The notes under the pieces were generated by a model. It had not been told where the DNA came from. It worked only from the letters and a program-made list of their open reading frames with translations, and did no database searches. From positions 682,001 to 746,000 of the forward strand of contig JAESUZ010005523.1 in NCBI GenBank assembly GCA_017311185.1: DNA of 64,000 nt, written 5' to 3'. Shown in pieces: positions 29,157 to 38,370 of this stretch (its first letter is position 1; each line of letters begins with the position of its first letter). The position numbers and the translations under genes were made by a program. The DNA is from Proteles cristata cristata. Lineage: Eukaryota > Chordata > Mammalia > Carnivora > Hyaenidae.

Positions 29157-30764
29157 CCCATTTGGTTTTATTCTTCAATATTACTTTGGCTATTCGGGGT
29201 CTTTTGTGGTTCATACAGGTTTTAGGATAGTTTGCTCTAACTTTGAGAAGTATGCTGGTGCAATTTTGATTGGAATTGCATTGAATATGTAGATTGCTCT
29301 GGGTAGTAATGACATTTTAACTATATTTATTCTTCCAATCCATGAGCATGGAATGTTTTTGCATTTCTTTGTGTCTTCTTCAATTTCCTTCAGAAGTTTT
29401 CTATAGTTTTCATCATACAGATCTCTTGTATCCTTGGTTAGGTTTATTCCGAGGTATTTTATGGTTTTTTGTGCAATTGTGAATGGGATCAGCTTCTTGA
29501 TTTCTCTTTCTGTTGCTTCATTATTGGTGTATAAGAATGCAACTGATTTCTGTACGTTGATTTTGTGCCCTGCAACTTTGCTGAATTCTTGGATCAGTTC
29601 TAGTAGGCTTCTGGTGGAGTCTGTTGGGTTTTCTATGTAGAGTATCATGTCGTCTGAGAAAAGTGAAAGTTTGACTTCCTCTTTGGAAGGTATGATCTCA
29701 ATTTTATTTCTTTAGTGATTTTTTGTCTGGTTGACCTATCTATTGCTGTAAGCAGAGTATTAAAGTCCCCTACTAGATGACATGATACATAATGGACTTG
29801 AAAGACACATTGAACCAGATGGATCTGACAGATATATTTAGAACTCTACATCTTGAGGCCAGGGAATTTACTTTCTTCTCAAGTGCACATGGTACATTCT
29901 CCAAGATAGATCACATACTGGGACATAAAGCAGCCCTCAATAAATATAAAATTGAGATCATACCATGCACACTCAGATCATAATGCTTTGAAACTTGAAA
30001 TCAAACACAGGAAGAAGTCTGGAAAACCTCCAAAAACATGGAGGTTAAAGAACACCTTACTAAAGAATGAATGGCCCAATCACGCAATTAGAGAGGAAAA
30101 ACTGAGAGCTTTCCCCCTGAGATCAGGAACACGACAGGGATGTCCACTGTCACCACTGTTGTTTCACATAGTGCTGGAAGTCCTAGCATCAGCCATCAGA
30201 CAACAAAAGGAAATCAAAGGCATCCGAATTGGCAAAGAGGAAGTCAAACTTTCACTTTTCTCAGACGACATGATACTCTACATAGAAAACCCAACAGACT
30301 CCACCAGAAGCCTAAGGGAACTGATCCAAGAATTCAGCAAAGTTGCAGGGCACAAAATCAACGTACAGAAATCGGTTGCATTTTTATACACCAATAATGA
30401 AGCAACGGAAAGAGAAATCAAGAAGCTGATCCCATTCACAACTGCACAAAAAACCATAAAATACCTAGGAATAAACCTAACCAAGGATACAAAAGATCTG
30501 TATGATGAAAACTACAGAAAACTTATGAAGGAAATTGAAGAAGCCACAAATAAATGCAAAAACATCCCATGCTCATGGATTGGAAGAATAAATATAGTTA
30601 AGATGTCATTACTACCCAAAGCAATCTAAACATTCAATGCAATTCCAATCAAAATTGCACCAGCATACTTCTCAAAGTTAGAGCAAACTATCCTAAAACC
30701 TGTATGGAACCACAAAAGACCCCGAATAGCCAAAGTAATACTGAAAAATAAAACCAAAATGGGA
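29157..30764. repeat. Large inverted repeat (about 530-bp arms) from the two opposed L1 copies
   Basis: The arms are 29157-29690 (minus-sense ORF2) and about 30233-30764 (plus-sense ORF2). Reading one arm in reverse complement gives nearly the same sequence with a few per cent mismatches, such as ACTAGAACTGATCC against AAGGGAACTGATCC. The spacer is about 540 bases. Confidence 0.85.
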
Positions 30765-31188
30765 CGTATCACTATCCCAACTGACGAATGGATCAGGAAG
30801 ATGTGGTTTATCTATACCATGGAATACTACATGGCAATGAGAAACAATGAAATCTGGCCATGTGTAGCAACATGGGTGGACTTTGAGGGTGTTATGCTGA
30901 GTGAAATAAGTCATGCAGAGAAGGACAAATATCATATGTTTGCACGTATAGGAGGATTAGGAGTAACTTAACTGAGGAACAAGGGGGAGGAGAAGGGGGG
31001 AGATGGTGGGGGAAAGGGAGAGAGGCAAACCATGAGAGACTCTAGAATGCTGACAAAAACTGAAAACTGATGGATGTAGGGGGGAGGGGGGATGGGCATG
31101 GAGGAGGGAACTCATGGGGATGAGCACTGGATGTTATGCGGAAACTAATTTGACAATAAACTATTTGTTAAAAAAAAAATAAAAAGAA
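29771..31188 (+). mobile_element. LINE-1 copy (plus strand) nested in the outer L1, internally deleted
   Basis: A TAAAGTCCCC duplication (29761-29770 and 31189-31198) marks insertion into the outer L1, in the opposite direction. The copy starts in the endonuclease region ([34 protein letters not shown]), continues in a 226-codon frame at 29952-30632 that joins endonuclease C-terminus ([17 protein letters not shown]) directly to reverse transcriptase ([31 protein letters not shown]), then jumps near 30780 to the ORF2 C-terminal end ([20 protein letters not shown]) and a purine-rich 3'UTR with poly(A). Two internal deletions are therefore present. FSDD replaces the usual FADD at the polymerase site. 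It is not expected to be mobile. Confidence 0.88.
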
Positions 31189-31479
31189 TAAAGTCCCCGC
31201 TATTAGCACATTCTTATCTATAAACTTGTTTCTGTTTGTGATTAATTGCTTTAAATATTTAGGTGCTCCCATATTCGGTGCATAGACGTTTATGATTGTT
31301 AGTTCTTCCTGATGGATAGAACCTGTAATTATTATGTAATGTCCTTCTTCATCTCTTGTTATTGTCTTTAATTTAAAGTCCAGTTTGTCTGATATAAGTA
31401 TAGCTACTCCGGCTTTTCTTTTCATTTCCAGTAGCATGATATATATTTCTCCATCTGAATAGGGGACATTTTTAAACAT

Positions 31480-32311
31480 TTTTTTTTAGATACTTGTAGA
31501 TACACTGGTAGTTGTAAGGAATAATAATACAGATTCTGTGTGCTCTTCACCTAGTTTCCCCCAGCGGTAACATCTTGTAAACTTATAATACAATATCACA
31601 ACCAGGATACTGACATTGATACAGCCAAGATACAATACATTTCCATAACAGGAGATTCCCTTATGTTGCCCTTAACTACATTTCATGAGGTCACTTTTTT
31701 TTTTTTTAATTTTAGCCTTTCCAGTGGGTATATAATGATATTATGGTTTTACTCTGCATTTCCCTGAAGGTTAATGAACTTGTTTTCAGTGCTTTGCCAT
31801 CTGTATATCTTCTTCAGTGAAATGTCTCTTGGTGACTTTCTATCCTCTTTTCTAACTGGATGCTTTTTTTTTTTTTTCTAATTGAATCCTTTATAGTTTT
31901 GTGGTCTTTATATAGTTTAGATACTAGTCATTGTCCGCTCTGTGATTTGTAAATATTTTCACCCAGTCTACAGCTTGTCTTTCTATCCTCTTACCAGGAT
32001 CTTACCCTGAACAAAAGTTTTTCAATTCTGATAGGATCCAAATTTTTTTAATTTTTAATTTTATGGTTCATATTTTTGGTTTCCAGTCTAAAAAAATTTT
32101 TTTTTGCTTAACCCTAGATCCTGAAGATTCTATCTTCTTTTTTTTCCTAAAATTTTTTTTATTTTTACATTTGTATTTAAGCTCATCATCTATTTTGACT
32201 TAATTTTTGTATAAGGTGTGAGATTTAGGTTGAGATTCTTCTTTGTTTATTTGTTTTTGTTTATGGATGGGCAATTGCTTCAGCATGATTTGCTGAGAAG
32301 GCTATCCTTCT
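31480..32311 (-). repeat. Old L1 fragment
   Basis: CACCTAGTTTCCCCCAGCGG, CAACCAGGATACTGACATTG, TTTACTCTGCATTTCCCTG and TGACTTAATTTTTGTATAAGG are L1 ORF2/3'UTR phrases in reverse. Ends near the candidate LTR. Confidence 0.7.
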
Positions 32312-32847
32312 GATATAGGCTGGCCAGGTTTGACGACCCAGAGGAGTTCCCACAGGACCAGCCAAGAGGGTCCTTGGCTTTGCACAAGGTAGAAATCAAG
32401 CACAAGCCAAGAGAAAGGGAGAGCAGAATTTATTGAATAACAGAAGTGATAGAGTATAGCAGACCAAGTGTCTGGGAGACTCAGAAAGGAAAGGAGAGAG
32501 AGTCTCATATTTGCCTAGGGTCTAGGGGTGGTGTTCTGGTATAAGCACCCTCTCAGGCATCCAGGAACTGGTCACGACAAGGACAGTGCTCAGGTGTCTT
32601 CCACAAGTCACTTATGCACTTATGGGGGTCTTGGCATCATGGTGTCTAGAGTCAGTGTTACGGACATAACAACCTTGCCTGGTCACTCCTTCGATGTTAT
32701 CTACTGTGTTAAAGGACTCTAAAGAAATCGTTAAATCCTTGACCTTTACAAGGAGGTCATACATTATCTGTACAATAAGGCAGGTGTAAGGCGAGGGTAC
32801 AGGTCCTAGCAAAAAGAGAGGCAGGTAAAGGAGCATTCCTTCACAGG
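32312..32847 (-). mobile_element. Candidate solo endogenous-retrovirus LTR
   Basis: On the minus strand the block begins TGTGAAGGAATGCTCC and ends near ...AAACCTGGCCA or ...TATATCA. A CAATAAATTCTG polyadenylation signal lies about 120 bases from that end, followed by CTCTCCCTTTCTCTTGGC, the usual R/U5 style. It has no coding capacity. A clear 4-6 bp duplication was not established, so the boundaries are tentative. Confidence 0.4.
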
Positions 32848-33008
32848 CTCCCTTCAGTTTCCCTGTCTCATTTCCTCCCTTGAATTACTTTTAGACCTTT
32901 CTTTAAAACTCAACTGGCCATTTTCGTGTGGCTTTATCTCTGGGCCGAGCTTGCTTGAGATATAATCCACATACCATACAACTCACCAATTTAAAATGGT
33001 GTTTAGTA

Positions 33009-33223
33009 GGGGCGCCTGGGTGGCTTAGTTGGTTAAGCGTCCGACTTTCGCTTAGGTCATGATCTCGTGGTTTGTGGGTTCGAGCCACGCGTCGGGCTCT
33101 GTGCTGACTGCCAGCTCAGAGCCTGGAGCCTGTTTCAGCCTGTGACTCCCTCTCTCTCTGACCCTCCCCTGTTCAAGCTGTCTCTTTCTCTCTCCTAGAA
33201 ATAAATAAAACATTAAAAAGAAA
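33009..33223 (+). repeat. SINEC-type SINE, young subtype
   Basis: GGGGCGCCTGGGTGGCTTAG, CTGACTGCCAGCTCAGAGCC and CTAGAAATAAATAAAAC tail, flanked by a perfect 17-bp duplication TAAAATGGTGTTTAGTA (32992-33008, 33224-33240). Confidence 0.96.
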
Positions 33224-33240
33224 TAAAATGGTGTTTAGTA

Positions 33241-34400
33241 TATTCCCAGAGTTGTTTCATCCCTCCAAAAAGAAACTAAAAGGGAGAACTTTTACTACCT
33301 TAAGAAGAGCAGGTTGTTACAAAACATAAAGCCTATTAAAAAGTATCTGTGTATGTCCCAAAGTGGAGAGCAGGCCTTCTCTGATAGAGCTGTGATGTAA
33401 CATTAGTCTGGGCACAAGCCTGGAGCGCCACAGAAAGGCCCCAGAAGCACTTTGACTAGTTCTCCAGCCGTAGCTGCTTCCCATAGGTTTCAACTGCCCT
33501 TAGCCTGGGGCCTTGGCCCCTAACCTCCAGAGGACAGGCAGAGTCTTCACCCTGGGAGAGGAGCTCCTGCTGCCAAGCTCGGCATCAAGTCTCTATCTCC
33601 AGGCCGTTGGGGCTGGGATGGGGGTGGGGCCGGCATGGAATTGCAGTGACTCTGGGCTCTCCAGAGCACCAGGGTACAGCCTCCAACCCTCGACAGTCTG
33701 CCGCCTTCCAGAGCAAGACCCCAGGAGAGGGTCGCATCCAGGCGCTGGAAGGAAGGAAACAACACTCCAGGCATTGCTCTCGCTCCAGGCTCGTGCACCT
33801 GCCACAGTCTCCTCACAGGCGGCTGCACCTCAGGCCCGTCTGCCCCGGCCCTCGGGGTCCGGTGAGCTTCTGTTCCTCCATGATGTCTTCAGCAAGTGAG
33901 GGGTCCCTCAAGGGAGGCCTTTTGGCAGTGCCCTCCTGGGGAGTCCAGAGGTGCTTGGAGAGCAGGTGGCTGGCAGCTGGGCTCCCAGCCAAATAGCTCA
34001 TCACCGCCAGCACCACTGGCGTCTTCCTTTCTTGCCGCTCCGGATGTGGACGCCGAATGATAGGCATCCCCGCTGGTGGGCCACTGTCGTCCTGGACGCT
34101 GCCTGTGTGCTGGCCCCAGTGGGCTAGGCGGTACCCGGCGCTGGAACCGAGCTCTGGCACGCTCTCACTGGCAGGGTGAGCAGGGGTAGTAAGAGAGGGC
34201 CTTTGGGCTGGAGCCCTGAACCAAGAGTAAGACCTTCACAGACTGAGTACTGGGCGAACGCGGGCAGGAGCCACAGGGAGGAAACCCCCAGAGCGGCTTC
34301 CTTGTCTGACTGTTTAAGGGATGAGGGCTCGTTTCCTAGAGCGCAGGTTTTGGAGGAGGTAGAGAAAGGAAGAGAGGCTACAAGGCGGGTTGGGGCCAGA
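33241..34400. other. GC-rich unique intergenic sequence
   Basis: No recognised repeat or domain. Overlapping frames on both strands between 33.5 and 34.6 kb look like GC-rich chance frames. The sequence leads into the CpG-dense block at 34.4 kb and could be the flank of an unannotated promoter. Confidence 0.5.
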
Positions 34401-35303
34401 CATCCTTCCCCATTCGTGAGTGTAGGGACCCGATCCAGGGACACAGCCGCACGCGAGCTGAGCCGCGGGAAGCTCGGTGGCCAGTCTCGGGACCCCCCTG
34501 GCGATGACGTCCCGCAGTGCGCTCGGGCCTTGCACCCCCGCGGTGACCCAACTTTCTGGCCTGAAAACACCTTTCCCCGAAGACGGGCGTCTTCCTTCCC
34601 CGTCCGCTCTGCATCCTAGCCAAGCGCGCCAGGCCAAGAGCGCTGCCCGGATGAGCCTCTGAGCCCGCGAACCGCAGTCACTACGGGCGCTCGGCTCACA
34701 GCCTGTCGTCGCGCCTGCCAGAGCCAGGCCGTCCGCCCCCCCATTCGCCCTGAGCTGGAACAGGCAGCGCTGTTTAGAGGTGGGGGCAGGAAGGCGACGA
34801 ATATTTGCTGAAATGGGCACCTGGAAGGCAGCCCCAGCCCACCTGCGATGGACTTCCTCGGGGAGTCTCTGGGAAGATCCAGTCCAGGCCCCTGATGCGA
34901 AAGACGGGCTGACACTATAAGAAAGCCACATCTCTCTTAAGCGGGGCTCGAATTTTCTGCAAAATGGAGACAGGCAGCTTGAAATCCCACACACCATAGG
35001 AGCCTTTGGGTATGAGGTCCCTCCTAGGCAGGGCCAGACAGCCTGACCCCTCGGCTTGCCTTCTTGGGGACTGGGGAAGAGGACAGGTCTATCGGAGAAG
35101 GCTTCCGGGATTGGAAGGAAAGAATGTTGGGGGGAGGGGGAGGAGGAGTGTTGTAGGGAAAGGTCTGGAGGGCAAGCAAGGGTCAGGCAAGTTTGGGGAG
35201 GGTGAGGGCAGGGGGCAGCCAGGGTTCTCTGTGGCAGAGCATTCAGTGGACTCCACATTCTGTGGCTCCGTGGACACCAGCCAGGTTCAACGAGGGGCCT
35301 CAA
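34314..35303 (-). other. Long open frame (329 codons) across the CpG block, function unknown
   Basis: The longest open frame in the window. The translation is rich in Pro, Ser, Arg and Ala with no domain, signal peptide or repeat I recognise, and a second frame on the opposite strand overlaps it. High GC content and a lack of stops in CpG-rich DNA explain it as well as a gene would. It is listed because of its length and position. Confidence 0.15.
34400..34830. promoter_or_regulatory. CpG-dense block without an identified gene
   Basis: Many CpGs are clustered, for example CAGCCGCACGCGAGCTGAGC, GGCGATGACGTCCCGCAGTG and GTCGTCGCGCCTGCC, against CpG-poor flanks. A full CRE-type TGACGTC lies at about 34505-34511. 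It is 13 kb upstream of the OGDHL promoter, with no recognised exon beside it. Confidence 0.7.
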
Positions 35304-35326
35304 ATGTTCTACCTGACATTTGAGTC

Positions 35327-35515
35327 AAAAGCATCAAGCACAGGGAATATCGTCAATAATACTGTCACAATGTATAGTGACAGATGGTAGCTACACTTGC
35401 CATGGTGAGCCCTGACTAATATGTAGAATTGTCCATTCACTGGGTTGTACTCCTGCAACTAACATAATGTTGTACGTTAATCATACATCAACAAAACAGA
35501 AACAAAACACTAAAC
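35327..35515 (+). repeat. Old L1 3'UTR fragment
   Basis: ATAATACTGTCACAATGTATAG, GTGACAGATGGTAGCTACAC, GGGTTGTACTCCTGCAACTAAC and ATAATGTTGTACGTTAATC match the widespread L1M-type 3' end. Confidence 0.7.
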
Positions 35516-36095
35516 TCTGTGGAACCGCTTCTGAGTTTAGGTAGGGGACATGGTCAGATTTTATCTTAGAATAATCATTCTGAGGGGTGGTGGAGGACTG
35601 GTAGGAGACCACGCAGAGGCAAAGAGGGAGGCCCCCCAGTGGAGGCCTGTGTGAACCGCAGGTGTACCGGCGGGGCCTGAGGGGAGGTCCCCTAGCACAG
35701 GAACACTGAGGCGGTTCTGCTTGGTAGTGGGTCCTGATGGAGAAAGAGCCACCAGTGCAGTCCAGGCCCCTGGAGGTATACCCAAGGCCCCGCATGCTTC
35801 TCAGGGAGAGGATCACCATGGTTTAGGAAGCCTTGCCTCTTGCAGGGCTGGGCCTTATTATTATTTGAGAACACGAGAATTGTGTTTCCTCACTATCTTG
35901 GAGAACTAATAGCAGCACAAGAGGAGATACCCAAGCAGTCCCTGCTTTCACGGTGGTTCTTGGGGTGGTTTCAGGATATAGGTCATTCTCAGCAGATTCA
36001 GTAAGAGTCCTCAGCCCTGAATATTCAAAGAAGGCAGGACAGAGATGTAAAGAAGAAAACAAAAGAAAAAACATTAAGGTGATTAACAAATCAGA
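35516..36095. other. Intergenic sequence, nothing recognised
   Basis: Moderately GC-rich, no gene or clear repeat. It carries the left target-site duplication of the L1 that follows. Confidence 0.5.
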
Positions 36096-36113
36096 TAGAA
36101 GGCAGACACTCTT

Positions 36114-37108
36114 TTTTTTTTTTTTTTACAAATAATTTATTGTCAAATTAGTTTCCACATAACACCCAGTGCTCATCCCCACAAGTGCCCTCCTCCATGC
36201 CCATCCCTCCTCCCCCCCACATCCATCAGTCCTCAGTTTTTGTCAGCATTCAAGAGTCTCTCATGGTTTGTCTCTCTCCCTTTCCCCCACCATTTCCCCC
36301 TTCTTCTCCCCCTTGGTCCTCTGTTAAGTTCCTCCTAATCCTCCTATACGTGCACACATATGATATTTGTCCTTCTCTGCCTGACTTATTTCGCTCAGCA
36401 TAACACCCTCAAGGTCCATCCATGTTGCTACACATGGCCAGATTTCATTGTTTCTCATTGCCATGTAGTATTCCATGGTATAGATAAACCACATCTTCTT
36501 GATCCATTCGTCTGTTGATGGACACTTAGGCTCTTTCCATGTTTTAGCTATTGTGGAGAGTGCTGCTATGAACATTGGGGTACATGTGCTCCTATGCATC
36601 AGCATTTCTGTATCCCTTGGGTAAATTCCTAGCAGTGCTATTGCTGGGTCATAGGGGAGTTCTATTGTTAGTTTCCTGAGGAACCTCCACACTGTTTTCC
36701 AGAGGGGCTGTACCAGTTTACATTCCCACCAACAGTGTAGGAGGGTGCCCGTTTCTCCACATCCTCGCCAGCATCTAGAGTTCTCTGATTGGCTCATTTT
36801 AGCCACTCTGACTGGCGTGAGGTGGTATCTCAGTGTGGTTTTGATTTGTATTTCCCTGATGAGGAGGGATGCTGAGCATCGTTTCATGTGTCTGTTGGCC
36901 ATCTGGATGTCCTCTTTGGAGAAGTGTCTGTTCATATCTTCTGCCCATTTCTTTATTGGGTTCTTTGTTTTTCGGGCGTGTAGTTTGGTGAGTTCCTTAT
37001 AGATTCTTGATATTAACCCTTTATCTGATATGTCATTTGCAACTATCTTTTCCCATTCCGTTGGCTGCCTATTAATTTTCTGGGTGGTTTCCTTTGCTGT
37101 GCAGAAGC
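36114..37108 (-). mobile_element. 5'-truncated LINE-1 with perfect 18-bp target-site duplication
   Basis: TAGAAGGCAGACACTCTT occurs at 36096-36113 and 37109-37126. The element reads on the minus strand, ends in a ~15-base poly(A), and carries an open ORF2 C-terminal frame of 203 codons (36324-36935) that starts [20 protein letters not shown] and includes [19 protein letters not shown] and [20 protein letters not shown], followed by the pyrimidine-rich (minus: purine-rich) 3'UTR. Truncation lies just after the AGCTTCTGCACAGCAAAGG motif. The intact frame and duplication suggest a fairly recent insertion. Confidence 0.95.
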
Positions 37109-37157
37109 TAGAAGGCAGACACTCTTAACTGACTTGGTTTTTAGAGTCAAGATTTTT

Positions 37158-37368
37158 TTTTTAAATGTTTTGTTTATTTCTGAGAGAGAGAAACAGCATG
37201 AGCAGGGGAGGGTCAGAGAGAGAGGGAGATACAGAATCTGAAGCAGGCTCTAGGCTCTGAGCTAGCCATCAGCACAGAGCCCAAAGCAGGGCTCGAACCC
37301 ATGAACCATGTGATCATGACCTCAGCCAAAGTTGGATGCTTAACCGACTGAGCCACCCAGGTGCCCCA
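37158..37368 (-). repeat. SINEC-type SINE
   Basis: Reverse complement GGGGCACCTGGGTGGCTCAG ... AAACAAAACATTTAAAA. A 12-13 bp duplication AGTCAAGATTTTT (37145-37157 and 37369-37381) flanks it. Confidence 0.94.
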
Positions 37369-37381
37369 AGTCAAGATTTTT

Positions 37382-37811
37382 TTTTAATTGCGATGCTCAT
37401 TACAGAAATGTTTAAAAGCACCAAAAAATTATAAGAGAAAAAATATTTATATCCTGTCACTCAAACTCAACCACTTAGTTGAGTTTCTCAGTGTTTTCCT
37501 TCCTTTCTTACTTAGTTTTCAAACATTTAACACAGTTGTTGTTATATTGCCTTCTCAACTCACAGAGTCTCATTTCACTTAAGAGTATCTCAAAAGCACT
37601 TCTCATTATGTGACAAACTTTTCCGGATCATCTTAAACATTGCCACATTGAACAAATCACCCTAATCCTGGCCTGCCAGGTTCAGCCTAATCCCTGACCC
37701 CCAAACTCCAATGAATCTATAAATTATGAATGCAAATGCCATTTGGCTTACTTGCCTTTTACATTGTAACAGAAGTCTTTCATACTCCCTTTTAAAAGAT
37801 TTTATTTTATC
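37382..37811. other. AT-rich intergenic sequence
   Basis: No gene visible. TATAAGAGAAAAAATATTTATATCC and TATATTGCCTTCTCAACTCAC may be old LINE remnants, unclassified. Confidence 0.4.
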
Positions 37812-38031
37812 GGGGCGCCTGGGTGGCTTAGTCGGTTAAGCGTCCGACTTTCGCTTGGGTCATGATCCCGCAGTTCGTGGGTTTGAGCCCCGCGTCGGGC
37901 TCTGTGCTGACTGCCAGCTCAGAGCCTGGAGCCTGTTTCAGTCTGTGACTCCCTCTCTCTCTGACCCTCCCCTACTCACGCTGTCTCTCTCTCTCTCTCC
38001 TAGAAATAAAACATTTTAAAAAAATTAAAAA
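37812..38031 (+). repeat. SINEC-type SINE, young subtype
   Basis: GGGGCGCCTGGGTGGCTTAG, CTGACTGCCAGCTCAGAGCC, CTAGAAATAAAAC tail, and a 17-bp duplication AAAAGATTTTATTTTAT (37794-37810, 38032-38048). Confidence 0.96.
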
Positions 38032-38049
38032 AAAAGATTTTATTTTATT

Positions 38050-38262
38050 TTTTAATAATTTTTTATGTTTATTTATTTTTGAAAGACACAGAGCCAGTGT
38101 GAGAGGGGCAGAGAGAGGAAAACACAGAATCCGAAGCAGACTCCAGGCTCTGAGCTGTCAGCAGAGAACCTGACACGGGTCTCAAACTCATGGACTGGAC
38201 TGTAAGATCATGACCTGAACCAAAGTCGGAGGCTTAACTGACTGAGCCACCCAGGCTCCCCA
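38050..38262 (-). repeat. SINEC-type SINE, older
   Basis: Reverse complement GGGGAGCCTGGGTGGCTCAG ... with AAATAAATAAACATAAAAAA tail on the left. It contains an extra ATGGACTGGACTGTAAG-type rearrangement in the box B area. Confidence 0.9.
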
Positions 38263-38370
38263 TAAGATTTTATTTTTTAAAGTAATCTCTACACTCAAAG
38301 TGGGGCTTAAACCACAACCCAGTGACCAAGAGTCACATGCTCCGCGGGCTGAGCCAGTGAGGAGCCCCTT
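38263..38370 (-). repeat. Short older tRNA-Lys SINE
   Basis: Reverse complement GGGGCTCCTCACTGGCTCAG, CATGTGACTCTTGGTCACTG, GAGATTACTTTAAAAAATAA; the same short subtype as at 16.9 kb. Confidence 0.8.

Larger units (their letters stand above)
27633..31455 (-). mobile_element. LINE-1 copy (minus strand) interrupted by a second L1; outer element
   Basis: A 21-bp duplication beginning TGAATAGGGGACATTTTTA occurs at 27612-27632 and 31456-31476 and brackets the whole structure. Inside, the minus strand carries ORF2 pieces: an endonuclease part at 31.2-31.45 kb (GVAILISDKLDFKLKTITRD, then EGHYIIITGS), a reverse-transcriptase part at 29.2-29.69 kb ([11 protein letters not shown]... [15 protein letters not shown]) and the C-terminal part at 27.9-28.92 kb ([37 protein letters not shown]). 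The frames are broken and sequence is missing between endonuclease and reverse transcriptase, so the copy cannot make ORF2 protein. The L1 3' terminus (TTTATTGTCAAGTTGG reversed) is at about 27716, leaving about 84 bases of extra sequence before the duplication. The inner L1 occupies 29771-31188. Confidence 0.9.

Noticed and set aside
34176..34619. 148-codon plus-strand open frame in the CpG block
   Set aside because: It overlaps the longer minus-strand frame, has no recognised domain, and long frames are common in stop-poor GC-rich DNA.
33500..35300. PARG or another neighbouring gene's exon
   Set aside because: No PARG-like peptide was recognised in any frame; the gene lies further upstream in human, by recollection.
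36745..37002. Hydrophobic plus-strand frame
   Set aside because: It is the reverse complement of L1 ORF2, as at 28.3 kb.
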